This document shows, one piece after another, positions 62,946-64,000 of a stretch of DNA of 64,000 nt. The position numbers and the translations under genes are program-made. The stretch spans positions 124,001 through 188,000 of the forward strand of contig NZ_WNJL01000022.1 in NCBI RefSeq assembly GCF_010378095.1, given 5' to 3'. This DNA is from Acidithiobacillus ferrianus. GTDB taxonomy: Bacteria; Pseudomonadota; Gammaproteobacteria; Acidithiobacillales; Acidithiobacillaceae. How positions within the stretch are numbered: position 1 is the stretch's first letter; every line of letters starts with the position of its first letter. Below the pieces are notes generated by a model that did no database searches, was not told the origin of the DNA, and saw nothing but the letters and a program-made list of their open reading frames with translations.

Positions 62946-64000
62946 CTAATCTTCGTCTAGCGAAAAGGGCCGCTGCGCAGCGTCGGACGGGGCGATAGAC
63001 AAGGATTCCTGGCGATCCGCCGCCGCCGCCCCTTCCACAGCCAGCAGATCGCCTTGCACGGGCTCCTGGGCCGAAGCCTGAAGCACCTCCCGCACCGGCG
63101 GGTTTTCCGGTTCCCGCGCCGCATCGTTTTCGACGGCGGAGCCCGCGCCGCGCCCCAATGCCGCAGCGGGGATCAGCATCTGGTGCCAGTCGGTCGCGGC
63201 GGGTACCGTGCCGGGATAGACGAGTGCTTCCGCAGCATTCGTGGATTCCGGCGATGCCCCCTCTTTGGGGAATCCATCGGGCGCGCGGCCCTCTTCGGGC
63301 TCCGCGGACGATGCGGCGGCGCCGTCCTCTCCACCTTGCGGAGCGCGTCTGGCCCGGGCCCGACGCCCGCCACGGCGACGGCGACGGCTGCTGCGGCTCT
63401 CGCCGCCGTCCTCCGGACTGTCGGTGATGGTCCCGGTGACCGGTTCCGCGGTTTCCGGCCCCTCGGCGCTACCGGTTTCCGCCAGGAAGGTGGCGGCGTC
63501 AACGGGTTCGTAGCGGGACACCAGCGCCCGCACCAGCCGAGCCAGAATACCCTCCTCCGGCGGAGTGGCCTTGGCGGGAGCTTTGACCTTCGGATGGCTC
63601 GACGCTGGTGGTGTGCGCAGCGGTGGTAGCACTGCCGGCGGTGGGGCCGCTGTCAGTGGGCTCAGCGCGGCGGACTCGCTCTGCGAACGGCTGGGACGTG
63701 AGGGCAGAGGGACATGCTCGCCACCGGAAGCGGATGCGGTCCGGGCACTTCCACCGTCCTGGCGAGTCCGCTGTATCTGGTAATGCGGCGTGACCATTTC
63801 TGGCGTGGGAATGATCAGGATGCGGGTATCGGTCTTGGCCTCCAGTTCAAGAAGCGGGCGGCGTTTTTCATTGAGGAGGTATACGGCCACATCCACGGGC
63901 ACCTGGCACTGCACCTCAGCCGCTCCCGCTTTCATGCACTCTTCATGCAGCAGGCGCAGGACATGCATGCTGGTGGCCTCGCAGCCGCGAATCTGGCCGG
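62946..64000 (-). CDS. rne: Ribonuclease E, C-terminal part (gene runs off the window)
   Basis: The 3' 350 codons of rne. The start of the fragment, RGCEATSMHVLRLLHEECM and VQCQVPVDVAVYLLNEKRRP, matches the end of the catalytic core of RNase E/G. Then PTPEMVTPHYQIQRTR leads into a long disordered tail with an Arg-rich box (SRRRRRGGRRARARRA, about 130 residues before the end), the kind of RNA-binding segment typical of RNase E scaffolds, and acidic ends. The N-terminal S1 and catalytic domains lie beyond 64000. It converges with cysS; the 105-bp gap contains a GTGAC/GTCAC palindrome but no clear terminator. Confidence 0.9.
   Translation of the reverse strand, partial: GQIRGCEATSMHVLRLLHEECMKAGAAEVQCQVPVDVAVYLLNEKRRPLLELEAKTDTRILIIPTPEMVTPHYQIQRTRQDGGSARTASASGGEHVPLPSRPSRSQSESAALSPLTAAPPPAVLPPLRTPPASSHPKVKAPAKATPPEEGILARLVRALVSRYEPVDAATFLAETGSAEGPETAEPVTGTITDSPEDGGESRSSRRRRRGGRRARARRAPQGGEDGAAASSAEPEEGRAPDGFPKEGASPESTNAAEALVYPGTVPAATDWHQMLIPAAALGRGAGSAVENDAAREPENPPVREVLQASAQEPVQGDLLAVEGAAAADRQESLSIAPSDAAQRPFSLDED

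Overview
The window looks like chromosome from an iron- and sulfur-oxidising Acidithiobacillus (A. ferrooxidans/A. ferrivorans group). The main reasons are a rusticyanin gene (11136-11705), the GC-rich proteobacterial gene content, and gene orders such as rpoE-rseA-mucD-lepA-lepB-DUF4845-rnc-era-recO-pdxJ-acpS. The genus is inferred from protein resemblance by eye, not from a search.

Layout. 1-3200: a Q/M-rich protein, rlmB, tatD, a PhnP-like hydrolase and tRNA-Ala(GGC) with a near-consensus promoter. 3200-4400: an accessory patch with an AT-rich small membrane protein and broken coding fragments. 4500-9000: a c-di-GMP cluster (PilZ protein, MFS carrier, GGDEF-EAL protein). 9000-16300: YceI and an HxlR regulator divergent from wrbA, rusticyanin, a small lipoprotein, an MscS channel, a FIST protein, ygfZ and a YgfX-like protein. 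16200-30720: housekeeping genes (nadB; rpoE-rseA-mucD; lepA-lepB-DUF4845; rnc-era-recO-pdxJ-acpS-ugd-rfaE1-ttcA) ending at tmRNA (ssrA, 30836-31200).

31200-39720 is a decayed genomic island directly behind ssrA. It holds an integrase remnant next to the tmRNA 3' end, IS630 debris, a nearly intact IS5-type element, a lipoamide-dehydrogenase-like gene killed by a TGA and by the IS, an AraC regulator, further transposase remnants, an AT-rich membrane-protein segment, a broken IS66-type element with recognisable ends, and a TonB-receptor pseudogene.

39770-45550: a minus-strand operon purH-purD-tsaC-hemF-pyrD. Its leader carries a promoter and an intrinsic terminator that overlaps a competing hairpin, so it is a candidate transcription attenuator. 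45546-46723: a diiron ODP-type protein coupled to a Roadblock-like protein. 46738-50693: an operon of anchored protein, phosphotransferase, HAD hydrolase and Na+/H+ antiporter. 50864-51405: a dead amino-acid permease. 51491-57295: a tightly coupled GH15 glucoamylase-SDR-GMC oxidoreductase-MFS operon, unexpected in an autotroph. 57380-64000: PBP1A with atypical transglycosylase motifs, gltX, cysS and the 3' part of RNase E running off the window.

No CRISPR array, rRNA operon or replication origin was seen. The most interesting signals are the purH leader, the ODP/Roadblock pair, the ssrA island and the glucan-oxidation operon.
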